Part shown: piece by piece, positions 1 to 6,226 of the stretch
Layout: each line of letters opens with the position of its first letter
How positions within the stretch are numbered: position 1 is the first letter of the stretch
Source of the DNA: JBMYYE01 sp049609065
Lineage (GTDB): Bacteria; Pseudomonadota; Alphaproteobacteria; Rhodobacterales; Rhodobacteraceae
Direction of reading: 5' to 3'
NCBI GenBank assembly: GCA_049609065.1
Contig: JBMYYE010000031.1
Span: forward strand, 1 to 21,755
Length of the DNA stretch: 21,755 nt
Notes under the pieces: model-generated
Database searches by the model: none
The model's input: only the letters and a program-made list of their open reading frames with translations
What the model was told of the DNA's origin: nothing
Made by a program: the position numbers and the translations under genes

Positions 1-122
1 GGCAGTTTAAAGAAAGCTTTGGCATTACATGGCGGCCCCTCTATATGGCGACGCCTAAGCGGTGGCATGGTTTTTTTGCGGCCCGTGACATTTTTCAACT
101 CATTCATCGAAAAACCCCGTAA
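1..122 (+). CDS. C-terminal tail of an unidentified protein (cut by window edge)
   Basis: The frame whose codons begin at base 3 is open from the window edge to TAA at 120-122 and encodes the last 39 residues of a protein. The peptide is rich in aromatic and basic residues (for example RWHGFFAARDIFQLIHRKTP), which looks like folded-protein sequence. It lies on the same strand as the homocysteine methyltransferase, about 113 nt upstream, so it could be an earlier member of that methionine/B12 cluster, but I do not recognise the family. A competing longer frame (19-216) runs through the leader of the next gene and looks like chance. The coding call rests only on frame, composition and context. 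Confidence 0.45.
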   Translation, partial: QFKESFGITWRPLYMATPKRWHGFFAARDIFQLIHRKTP

Positions 123-176
123 TGCGACCACTTCCCTAAATTCCAATTTCATTCATAGTCATTATGACGAAAAAAT

Positions 177-195
177 AATGGACCCTTCGGCCATT
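177..195 (+). promoter_or_regulatory. Small leader hairpin upstream of the homocysteine methyltransferase gene
   Basis: AATGG and CC at 177-184 pair with GG and CCATT at 189-195, with one bulged A and a CTTC loop. It ends about 40 nt before the chosen ATG at 236. No run of T follows, so it is a poor intrinsic terminator for the gene upstream. It may be a leader structure or chance. It does not match the riboswitch consensus sequences I can recall. Confidence 0.25.
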
Positions 196-235
196 TCATG
201 GCATGGCACGCACTAACATAGAAGCGAGGCATATC

Positions 236-1246
236 ATGGCAAACCGTCTTTCAGATCTCTTAAAAACACGCGATTGGCTTTTGGCGGATGGCGCAACAGG
301 CACCAATCTTTTCAATATGGGCCTTGAAGCTGGAGACGCGCCAGAATTGTGGAACGTGGACCAACAACAAAACATCAGGGCCCTTTACAAAAATTCCGTT
401 GATGCGGGCTCCGATATTTTCCTCACCAACACCTTTGGCGGAAACGCGTCACGGTTGAAGCTGCATAACGCACAAAACCGTGTGCGCGAGCTCAACATCG
501 CGGGGGCGGAAATCGGCCGTGAAGTTGCTGACAAATCAGACCGTGACATCATTGTTGCTGGGTCTGTTGGCCCTACAGGAGAAATTATGCAGCCAATGGG
601 CGAGTTGTCCTATGATAGTGCTGTTGAAATGTTCCACGAACAGGCCGAGGCCCTCAAAGAAGGTGGCGTTGACGTGGCATGGGTTGAAACAATTTCGAGC
701 CCAGATGAGTTTCGAGCCGCTGCTGATGCCTTTAACCGTGCCGAGCTTGATTGGTGTGGGACCATGAGCTTTGACACAGCAGGCCGCACAATGATGGGCG
801 TAACAAGCGCTGAATTCGTTAAGATTGTGGATGATTTATCCCCTGCGCCTGTGGCCTTTGGGGCCAATTGCGGGGTTGGTGCCCCAGATTTGTTGCGCAC
901 AATTTTAGGGTTTTCCGCGCAAGGCACCCAAACGCCCATTATTTCCAAAGGCAACGCCGGCATTCCAAAATACCATGATGGGCATATCCATTATGATGGC
1001 ACCCCTGAATTGATGGCCGATTATGCCTGCCTCGCACGTGACAGTGGCGCAACACTCATTGGCGGGTGCTGTGGCACGCAGCCTCAACATCTTTCTGCGA
1101 TGCGTGAGGCGCTTGAAACACGTCCGCGTGGACCACGCCCGAGCCTCGAAGATATCGCATCTGCACTTGGTGGGTTTTCGTCAAATTCTGACGGCACAGG
1201 GGATGATGAGCCACCAAAACGCACGCGGCGTCGCAGCCGAGGCTGA
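236..1246 (+). CDS. bmt: Homocysteine S-methyltransferase, Bmt/BHMT family
   Basis: This zinc-dependent methyltransferase of 336 residues transfers a methyl group to homocysteine to make methionine in the cytoplasm. The N-terminus carries LLADGATGTNLF, typical of the homocysteine-binding barrel. The three zinc-binding cysteines are visible: Cys212 in GANCG and Cys278-Cys279 in GGCCGT. The C-terminal 30 residues are low-complexity and basic (PPKRTRRRSRG). I chose ATG 236 over the in-frame ATG 203 because GCGAGG sits 6-13 nt upstream and the protein then begins MANRLSDLL, as in relatives. The next gene is a corrinoid protein. The methyl donor could therefore be methyl-cobalamin on that protein (a split MetH-like arrangement) rather than betaine; sequence alone does not decide this. 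The family call is secure, the donor is not. Confidence 0.9.
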   Translation: MANRLSDLLKTRDWLLADGATGTNLFNMGLEAGDAPELWNVDQQQNIRALYKNSVDAGSDIFLTNTFGGNASRLKLHNAQNRVRELNIAGAEIGREVADKSDRDIIVAGSVGPTGEIMQPMGELSYDSAVEMFHEQAEALKEGGVDVAWVETISSPDEFRAAADAFNRAELDWCGTMSFDTAGRTMMGVTSAEFVKIVDDLSPAPVAFGANCGVGAPDLLRTILGFSAQGTQTPIISKGNAGIPKYHDGHIHYDGTPELMADYACLARDSGATLIGGCCGTQPQHLSAMREALETRPRGPRPSLEDIASALGGFSSNSDGTGDDEPPKRTRRRSRG

Positions 1247-1272
1247 ATTTCAACACTTAGCTGATAAAAAAT

Positions 1273-1315
1273 GACATTCACATGACAACGCGTCGCAGCC
1301 TGCCACGTGAATGTC
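1273..1315 (+). repeat. Imperfect 12-bp inverted repeat between bmt and the corrinoid gene
   Basis: GACATTCACATG (1273-1284) faces CACGTGAATGTC (1304-1315): nine pairs, one mismatch and two more pairs around a 19-nt loop. It starts 27 nt after the bmt stop and ends 95 nt before the next ATG. No T-run follows, so it is not a standard terminator. It could be an mRNA-stabilising or processing hairpin, an operator, or a structured regulatory RNA. Confidence 0.5.
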
Positions 1316-1410
1316 GCAAATGCATCAGTCAAATCGTTAAAAAATAGCTCTTATATTGTGAAACGCCATTGCCCAAAATGAACGGGCCCCGACAGCAAAA
1401 AGGGAATTCC

Positions 1411-2103
1411 ATGTCCGACGAAGCCGATATCATCCTTTCTGAACTACCTGATGACGAACTTGTTCTTCAAATGCATGACGACCTCTATGATGGGTTGAAA
1501 GAGGAAATTGATGAAGCCGTAAACATCCTTTTGGGCCGCGGTTGGGAACCTTACCGTGTGCTCACCGAAGCCTTGGTTGAAGGTATGACCATTGTTGGCA
1601 TCGATTTTCGCGATGGCATCTTATTTGTTCCTGAGGTCCTCTTGGCGGCCAATGCCATGAAATCTGGCATGGGCATTCTTAAACCGCTCTTGGCAGAAAC
1701 GGGCGCCCCACGTGTTGGTAAAATGGTGATTGGCACCGTGAAAGGCGACATTCATGACATCGGTAAAAACCTCGTCACGATGATGATGGAAGGGGCTGGC
1801 TTTGAAGTCGTGGACATCGGCATCAACAACGCGGTCGAAGATTATTTCGAAGCGCTTGATAAAGAAGAGCCAGATATCTTGGGCATGTCCGCCCTTTTGA
1901 CAACTACGATGCCTTACATGAAGGTTGTGATCGACACATTGCAAGAAAAAGGCCGTCGTGATGACTATACGGTTCTTGTCGGTGGCGCGCCTTTGAACGA
2001 AGAATTTGCCAAAGCCATTGGCGCTGACGCCTATTGTCGTGACGCTGCGGTGGCCGTGGAAACAGCCAAAGACTACATGGCGCGCAAACATAACCAAATG
2101 TAA
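1411..2103 (+). CDS. Corrinoid (B12-binding) methyl-carrier protein, MtbC/MtgC-like
   Basis: This 230-residue protein has the two-part architecture of corrinoid shuttle proteins. An N-terminal helical cap (about residues 20-95, with EALVEGM and FVPEVLLAANAMKSGM) is followed by a Rossmann-like cobalamin-binding domain. GDIHDIGKNLV (near residues 112-122) is the DxHxxG signature whose histidine ligates the cobalt from below. Start 1411 is preceded by AAGGGA; the longer frame from 1369 lacks such a site. It follows the homocysteine methyltransferase on the same strand with a 164-nt gap containing a hairpin, so the two may be one unit or separately promoted. It probably carries a methyl group to the Bmt-type protein, as the cobalamin module of MetH does. 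No pterin-binding methyltransferase or reactivation module is visible here, so those parts would be elsewhere. Confidence 0.9.
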   Translation: MSDEADIILSELPDDELVLQMHDDLYDGLKEEIDEAVNILLGRGWEPYRVLTEALVEGMTIVGIDFRDGILFVPEVLLAANAMKSGMGILKPLLAETGAPRVGKMVIGTVKGDIHDIGKNLVTMMMEGAGFEVVDIGINNAVEDYFEALDKEEPDILGMSALLTTTMPYMKVVIDTLQEKGRRDDYTVLVGGAPLNEEFAKAIGADAYCRDAAVAVETAKDYMARKHNQM

Positions 2104-2123
2104 ACGCGCCCCAGTATGACATG

Positions 2124-2150
2124 AAAAGCCCCGCATTTTGCGGGGCTTTT
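2124..2150. terminator. Bidirectional Rho-independent terminator
   Basis: AAAAGCCCCGC and GCGGGGCTTTT form a GC-rich stem with a short ATTTT-type loop, flanked by A-run and T-run on either side. It lies between the corrinoid gene (stop at 2103) and the convergent thioesterase gene (stop at 2153). It can therefore end transcription from both sides. Confidence 0.9.
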
Positions 2151-2152
2151 TA

Positions 2153-2617
2153 TTAACTTTCGGGCAAGTTACCGCGTCCCCGCGCCGCAATCAGTGTCAC
2201 CATCAATGTCGCAACCAAACGCTCTTCACCGTCTTTCTGGGCAAATGTTTTGGCCTCTGCCACTGTGATCGTGCGCCCGGATTTTATGACATCCCCCGTT
2301 ACGCGAAAACGCTCGCCAATTGCAGGGTTTAAAAAATTTGCTTTAAATTCAATGGAAAGAACCTCGTCCTTGGCCCCCATCAGGGTAAATCCCGCATAGC
2401 CAGCAGCACTATCCATCACCGTGGTCACCGTGCCTGCATGCAAAAACCCATGTTGTTGCGTGAAATTTGGAAGATACGGAAATGAAAGTTCAACATGCCC
2501 CGCAGCAAGGGCGGTCATCTCCACCTCAAGAGTTTTCATGATGACTTGTTTTTTGAAATTCTCTTTTGTGCGCGCGGCAAAATCTTTGTTTTGCGGCTCA
2601 AATTTCGGAGTATTCAT
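2153..2617 (-). CDS. PaaI-family hotdog thioesterase
   Basis: This 154-residue single-hotdog protein most resembles PaaI/YigI-type acyl-CoA thioesterases, which hydrolyse acyl- or aryl-CoA in the cytoplasm. The core motif HGFLHAGTVTTVMDSAAGYA (residues 56-75) has the His-Gly pair and an acidic residue (Asp69) at the usual catalytic site at the start of the hotdog helix. The length fits the family. ATG 2617 is preceded by a weak GTGAGAA at the usual spacing. The gene sits on the opposite strand between the corrinoid and DUF1638 genes and diverges from DUF1638 across 92 nt. It thus interrupts what would otherwise be a same-strand B12 cluster. The physiological substrate cannot be read from sequence. 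Confidence 0.85.
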   Translation of the reverse strand: MNTPKFEPQNKDFAARTKENFKKQVIMKTLEVEMTALAAGHVELSFPYLPNFTQQHGFLHAGTVTTVMDSAAGYAGFTLMGAKDEVLSIEFKANFLNPAIGERFRVTGDVIKSGRTITVAEAKTFAQKDGEERLVATLMVTLIAARGRGNLPES

Positions 2618-2709
2618 TGTATTCTCACTTTTTCACAACCTAGATAACATTTTACTAGACCAAAACGCCGCGCCACGTCAGTCTAAATCCACACTGCAAG
2701 GGACCCATC

Positions 2710-3369
2710 ATGACCACAGCCATCGATGATCAAGAACTCACCACATCTGGCATAGAGCTAAACGCAAAGCAGGCAAAATCCACCCTGCTTTTGGCCTGCG
2801 GTGCCCTCGCCCATGAGGTCATTGCCATCATTGAACAAAACAGTTGGTCCCATATGGCCGTCAAATGTTTGCCTGCGATTTTGCACAACCATCCAGAGAA
2901 AATCACGGATGCCGTGCGTGATGTCGTGGAAAAACAGCGGGACAATTACACCTATATTTATGTGCTTTACGCGGATTGCGGCACAGGTGGGCAGCTACAA
3001 TCATCCTGCGAAGAGCTCGGTGTTGAGATGCTCAAAGGGCCGCACTGCTATTCCTTCTTCGAAGGAAATGACGCCTTTACGGCCCATGGCGATGATGACA
3101 TCACCAGCTTCTACGTTACGGATTTTCTCGCACGGCAATTTGAAAGTTTTGTGGTGAAACCTTTAGGGCTAGATCGTCATCCCGAACTCAAAGACATGTA
3201 TTTTTCAAACTATGAAAAACTCATTTATCAAGCTCAGGTCAATGATCCCAAACTCGATGCCCTGGCCCGCCAACATGCCGATTATTTGGGCTTGGCCTAT
3301 GAACGCCGCTTTACGGGCTATGGAGACCTCGAAATTAGTCTGAAAAACTGGACAAAAGACCAGAGCTAA
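2710..3369 (+). CDS. DUF1638 domain protein
   Basis: This 219-residue cytoplasmic protein has features I associate with DUF1638: LACGALAHEV (residues 28-37), YADCGTGG (87-94) and KGPHCYSFFEG (109-119). Cys30, Cys53, Cys90, Cys100 and Cys113, with nearby His35 and His112, could form a metal or thiol site; this is inference. ATG 2710 follows AAGGGA at good spacing. In related bacteria the family is found near corrinoid methyltransferase genes, and from memory genetic work in Phaeobacter tied such a protein to B12-dependent methionine synthesis. Here it lies about 600 nt from the corrinoid gene, separated by an opposite-strand thioesterase. The biochemical activity is unknown to me. The stop overlaps the convergent sufE stop by 4 nt. 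Confidence 0.85.
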   Translation: MTTAIDDQELTTSGIELNAKQAKSTLLLACGALAHEVIAIIEQNSWSHMAVKCLPAILHNHPEKITDAVRDVVEKQRDNYTYIYVLYADCGTGGQLQSSCEELGVEMLKGPHCYSFFEGNDAFTAHGDDDITSFYVTDFLARQFESFVVKPLGLDRHPELKDMYFSNYEKLIYQAQVNDPKLDALARQHADYLGLAYERRFTGYGDLEISLKNWTKDQS

Positions 3370-3791
3370 CCTGCAGCCTTAGTCGCGATGTCCTGAATAC
3401 GCGCCACCATGGCCCGCACCCCATTTGAACGCTGTGATGACAAATGTTCATCAAGCCCCAAACGTGACAATTCGCGAACCGCATCCACATTGGCAACGTC
3501 TGCTGCAGACAGCCCATTGTAAAGGCACAAAACAATGGCAATGAGACCTTTTACAATCATCGCATCGCTATCCCCTTGGAACCGCAAAATTGCGTTAGAA
3601 CCCGTTCCGTCGACTTCTGGGCTCAACCAAACTTGTGACGCGCAGCCATCCACTTTGGTCAACGGCCCTTTTAACGCATCCTCCATATGAGGCAGCTCTT
3701 TACCCATTTCAATCACATGTGTGTAGCGCGCTTCCCAGTCTTCGAGAAACTCAAATGTATCTACAATATCTTCAAATGCAGCGCTGGCCAT
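3366..3791 (-). CDS. sufE: SufE family sulfur acceptor protein
   Basis: SufE accepts persulfide sulfur from a SufS-type cysteine desulfurase and passes it to the Fe-S scaffold. This 141-residue protein has the family pattern: an N-terminal helical part, then VDGCASQVW with acceptor Cys50, then GDSDAMIVKGLIAIV and a C-terminal SSQRSNGVRAMVARI helix. The length is normal for standalone SufE. GGAAAGGA precedes ATG 3791. The gene is alone on this strand, away from any suf operon, and could be SufE or a CsdE-like paralogue. Its stop codon overlaps that of the convergent DUF1638 gene by four bases (3366-3369). Confidence 0.92.
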   Translation of the reverse strand: MASAAFEDIVDTFEFLEDWEARYTHVIEMGKELPHMEDALKGPLTKVDGCASQVWLSPEVDGTGSNAILRFQGDSDAMIVKGLIAIVLCLYNGLSAADVANVDAVRELSRLGLDEHLSSQRSNGVRAMVARIQDIATKAAG

Positions 3792-3880
3792 GAGGCGTCC
3801 TTTCCATTTCGTCCCCTTCCATTTACTGAGCTTCAGGGAAAAGGTCTATAGGCTTGCCACTTGGCCTTCCCAAAGCAAAC

Positions 3881-3909
3881 AAATCACGTTAAGTTTCGCA
3901 GAAATCACG
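3881..3909 (+). repeat. Paired AAATCACG direct repeats upstream of the lipoprotein gene
   Basis: AAATCACG occurs at 3881-3888 and again at 3902-3909, exactly 21 nt apart, about two helical turns. The second copy abuts the GAGGGG ribosome-binding site of the lipoprotein gene. Same-face direct repeats can be tandem operator half-sites. With 8-bp units this could also be chance. Confidence 0.35.
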
Positions 3910-3920
3910 AGGGGCATCCG

Positions 3921-4391
3921 ATGAAACACGCGTTTATGATCACAACAGCAGCCGCACTAGGCCTTTCCGCCTGTAGTACCATCAATGAAAGCCGCTTTAA
4001 CCCTCGCAACTGGGGCGGACCCAAGGTTGAAATGCTTGATGTTGCGCCTGAAATCGAATCCAGTGACACACGTCCCCTCGCCCCCCATATCGATAGCCTG
4101 CGCATTGAGAGCACCCCAAGCGGTGTCATCGTCCACGCGACCACAACGCCAGCCACGCAAGGGTATTTTGATGCGGAGCTTGTGGCCCTAAATGACGGCG
4201 AAGCCGTTGATGGACGTGTCGATTATGAATTCCGCATTATCCCACCACGCACCCGACATGCCGTGTCCACACAGCAGTCACGTGAAGTCTCCGTCGGGAC
4301 ATTTATATCCAACTTTAAGCTTGCAGAAGCCCGTTCAATTCGTGTGATTTCCAAAGGGAATACTAAAACAGCACGCTTGCGGCGCCGATAA
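3921..4391 (+). CDS. Small lipoprotein of unknown function
   Basis: The 156-residue product starts MKHAFMITTAAALGLSACSTINES. It has a short basic n-region, a hydrophobic stretch and the lipobox LSAC with the lipidated Cys at position 18, so it should be a membrane-anchored lipoprotein facing the periplasm. I chose ATG 3921 over 3861 because GAGGGG lies just upstream and the signal peptide then begins correctly. The mature part (about 138 residues) looks beta-rich, with a central segment around DGRVDYEFRIIPPRTRHAV, and ends in basic residues (TARLRRR). I recognise no characterised domain. It diverges from sufE and converges on rnd. Residue +2 after the Cys is Thr, so no inner-membrane retention signal is seen and outer-membrane sorting is the default guess. 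Confidence 0.82.
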   Translation: MKHAFMITTAAALGLSACSTINESRFNPRNWGGPKVEMLDVAPEIESSDTRPLAPHIDSLRIESTPSGVIVHATTTPATQGYFDAELVALNDGEAVDGRVDYEFRIIPPRTRHAVSTQQSREVSVGTFISNFKLAEARSIRVISKGNTKTARLRRR

Positions 4392-4419
4392 TCTTCATTA
4401 TTATCAAATAATTGCAGGC

Positions 4420-5577
4420 CTAAAGCGCAACAACCTTCACGCGGCGCCCTTTGGTTGATAAGGCGATTTCACCATTGCAAAGGCGTTCTGCGTCCCGACC
4501 AAATACTTCGTACCGCCAGCCATGAAGAGCGGGGACTGTTTTGTCCCCTGTCGCCAAGGCGTCCAACTCTGCCGAGCTGGCTAGAAGCTTTGAGGCGACA
4601 TCCATTTCCTCACATTTTGCTTTCAAAAGGACACGTAGCAGATCCGCGATGGCGGGGTTCGGTTTGATTTTGTCTTTGGTTTTTGGCACCGGAGGATATT
4701 CCTCTGGTTGCATAGACACGCCCTTTTTCACCGCAGCAAGGATGCCATCCGCGATCGCACCTTTACGGCCATCGCGCATCAAAAGCCGAGAGCGGCTCAA
4801 GCTTTTCATATCGGTGGGTTTGGTTGAGGCAAGCTCTAGTATCGCGTCATCCTTAAAGACCCGATTGCGTGGGATGTTTCGCCCTTGCGCATAAGATTCG
4901 CGAAACTCCGCCAAGCACGCCACAATCGCCATAAATCGCCCTGAATTGTTGCGGGTTTTCACACGTTTCCACGCCTCTTCCGGATGCGCTTCGTAGGTGG
5001 ATTTTGAGGTCAAGATTGTAAGTTCTTCTTCGACCCAGCTTTGACGCCCAGATGTTGCGATTTCTTTCGCCAAATGCTCGTAAATCGTCCGCAAATAGGT
5101 CACGTCGCCAATGGCGTATGTTTGTTGGGCTTCGGTCAGCGGACGACGGGACCAATCGGTAAAGCGGCTCGATTTATCAAGCGGCTTTTTGGCAATGGAG
5201 CGCACCAAAGTTTCATAGCCCACCTGATCGCCATAACCACACACCATTGCCGCGACCTGCGTATCAAATAATGGGGTTGGGAACACGCCTGCATCATGAA
5301 AGAAAATTTCCAAATCTTGACGCGCCGCATGGAACACTTTGACGGTACTTTCATCGCGAAAGAGATCATAAAGCGGCTCAAGCGACAGGCCATCCACCAA
5401 CGGATCCACCAAAACCGCATCATTTTCCCCATCGCCTGGATAGGCAATTTGCACGAGGCAAAGCTGGGCGTAATAAGTCCGTTCGCGCAAGAACTCCGTA
5501 TCGATCGTCACATAGGGGGCCGTCATGGCCTGTTTGCAAAATGTAGCGAGTTCGGAGGTCGTGGTCAGGGTGCGCAT
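4420..5577 (-). CDS. rnd: Ribonuclease D
   Basis: RNase D is a 3'-5' exoribonuclease that trims tRNA precursors. This 385-residue protein shows the DEDDy exonuclease sites: Asp26 and Glu28 in TIDTEFL, Asp88 in HAARQDLE, and Tyr154/Asp158 in YAIGD. An HRDC-type helical domain follows at about residues 205-285 (with RNVFKDDAIL-like residues RVFKDDAILELA). The length is typical. I chose ATG 5577 over the in-frame TTG at 5586; GAG lies 5 nt before this ATG. The gene is 58 nt downstream of purN on the same strand, with a hairpin in the gap, so it may be co-transcribed with purMN or have its own promoter. It converges on the lipoprotein gene across 28 nt. Confidence 0.93.
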   Translation of the reverse strand: MRTLTTTSELATFCKQAMTAPYVTIDTEFLRERTYYAQLCLVQIAYPGDGENDAVLVDPLVDGLSLEPLYDLFRDESTVKVFHAARQDLEIFFHDAGVFPTPLFDTQVAAMVCGYGDQVGYETLVRSIAKKPLDKSSRFTDWSRRPLTEAQQTYAIGDVTYLRTIYEHLAKEIATSGRQSWVEEELTILTSKSTYEAHPEEAWKRVKTRNNSGRFMAIVACLAEFRESYAQGRNIPRNRVFKDDAILELASTKPTDMKSLSRSRLLMRDGRKGAIADGILAAVKKGVSMQPEEYPPVPKTKDKIKPNPAIADLLRVLLKAKCEEMDVASKLLASSAELDALATGDKTVPALHGWRYEVFGRDAERLCNGEIALSTKGRRVKVVAL

Positions 5578-5601
5578 ATGTCTCAATTCTTTCTAGGTTA
5601 C

Positions 5602-5620
5602 GCCACCATAAGGTGGTGGC
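5602..5620. repeat. Perfect 7-bp hairpin between purN and rnd
   Basis: GCCACCA and TGGTGGC pair perfectly around the 5-nt loop TAAGG. On the coding strand of purN-rnd it lies 15 nt past the purN stop and about 24 nt before the rnd start. No T-run follows, so it is not a standard terminator. It could stabilise the purMN transcript or act as a partial attenuator. Confidence 0.5.
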
Positions 5621-5635
5621 ATATGAATGAAAAGC

Positions 5636-6226
5636 TTAGATGCGGTAAAAGGACGTATCGCCCTCAGCAAAACGCCGCAAGACCGCAGGGTACAGTTCAT
5701 GTTCTTTTATGAGGACTTTGGCCGCAAGGCTTTGGGCGGTGTCATCTGGTGCAATATCAACATGGGCTTGGCCCAAAATGGGACCATCATCTAGCTTGGC
5801 TGTAACTTCATGGATGCTACAGCCTGCTTGGCTATCGCCAGCCTCAAGCGCCCGCTGATGCGTGTGCAAGCCTTTGTATTTTGGCAATAAAGAAGGGTGG
5901 ATATTTAGCATCCGACCTTCGTAGTGATCGATAAACTCAGGCGTTAAAACCCGCATGAACCCCGCAAGGGCCACAATATCAACCTCATGGGGGTCGATCG
6001 CGTTAATCATTGCACGCTCAAAGGCTGCGCGGTCACCCGCAAATGGACGATGATCCACAACTGCGGTCGGAATGCCACGTGCGGCGGCTTTCTCCAAACC
6101 AGCCGCATCCGCATTATTTGAGAGCACCAAAACAGGCCGTGCAGGATGGTCACCGATCATGCTTTCGACGAGGGTCACCATATTGGACCCGCCGCCAGAA
6201 ATCAAAATCGCAACCCGTTTTGTCAT
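5636..6226 (-). CDS. purN: Phosphoribosylglycinamide formyltransferase
   Basis: PurN transfers a formyl group from 10-formyltetrahydrofolate to GAR in step three of purine synthesis. The 196-residue protein has the phosphate-binding ISGGGSNM near the N-terminus and the catalytic block MLNIHPSLLPKYKG, with Asn108 and His110. Asp146 in KLDDGPI corresponds to the third catalytic residue of the E. coli enzyme. The length is normal. Its ATG shares one base with the purM stop (TAATG at 6226), which implies translational coupling. The gene is read leftward, with rnd downstream. Confidence 0.96.
   Translation of the reverse strand: MTKRVAILISGGGSNMVTLVESMIGDHPARPVLVLSNNADAAGLEKAAARGIPTAVVDHRPFAGDRAAFERAMINAIDPHEVDIVALAGFMRVLTPEFIDHYEGRMLNIHPSLLPKYKGLHTHQRALEAGDSQAGCSIHEVTAKLDDGPILGQAHVDIAPDDTAQSLAAKVLIKEHELYPAVLRRFAEGDTSFYRI

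Noticed and set aside
19..216. 65-codon open frame before bmt
   Set aside because: It runs through the intergenic leader and overlaps the bmt start region, has no ribosome-binding site, and competes with a better C-terminal frame ending at 122.
1273..1315. SAM/SAH-type riboswitch in the bmt-corrinoid gap
   Set aside because: The loop begins ACAACG, faintly recalling that class, but the element lies about 95 nt before the start codon rather than overlapping the ribosome-binding site, and I could not build the expected pseudoknot.
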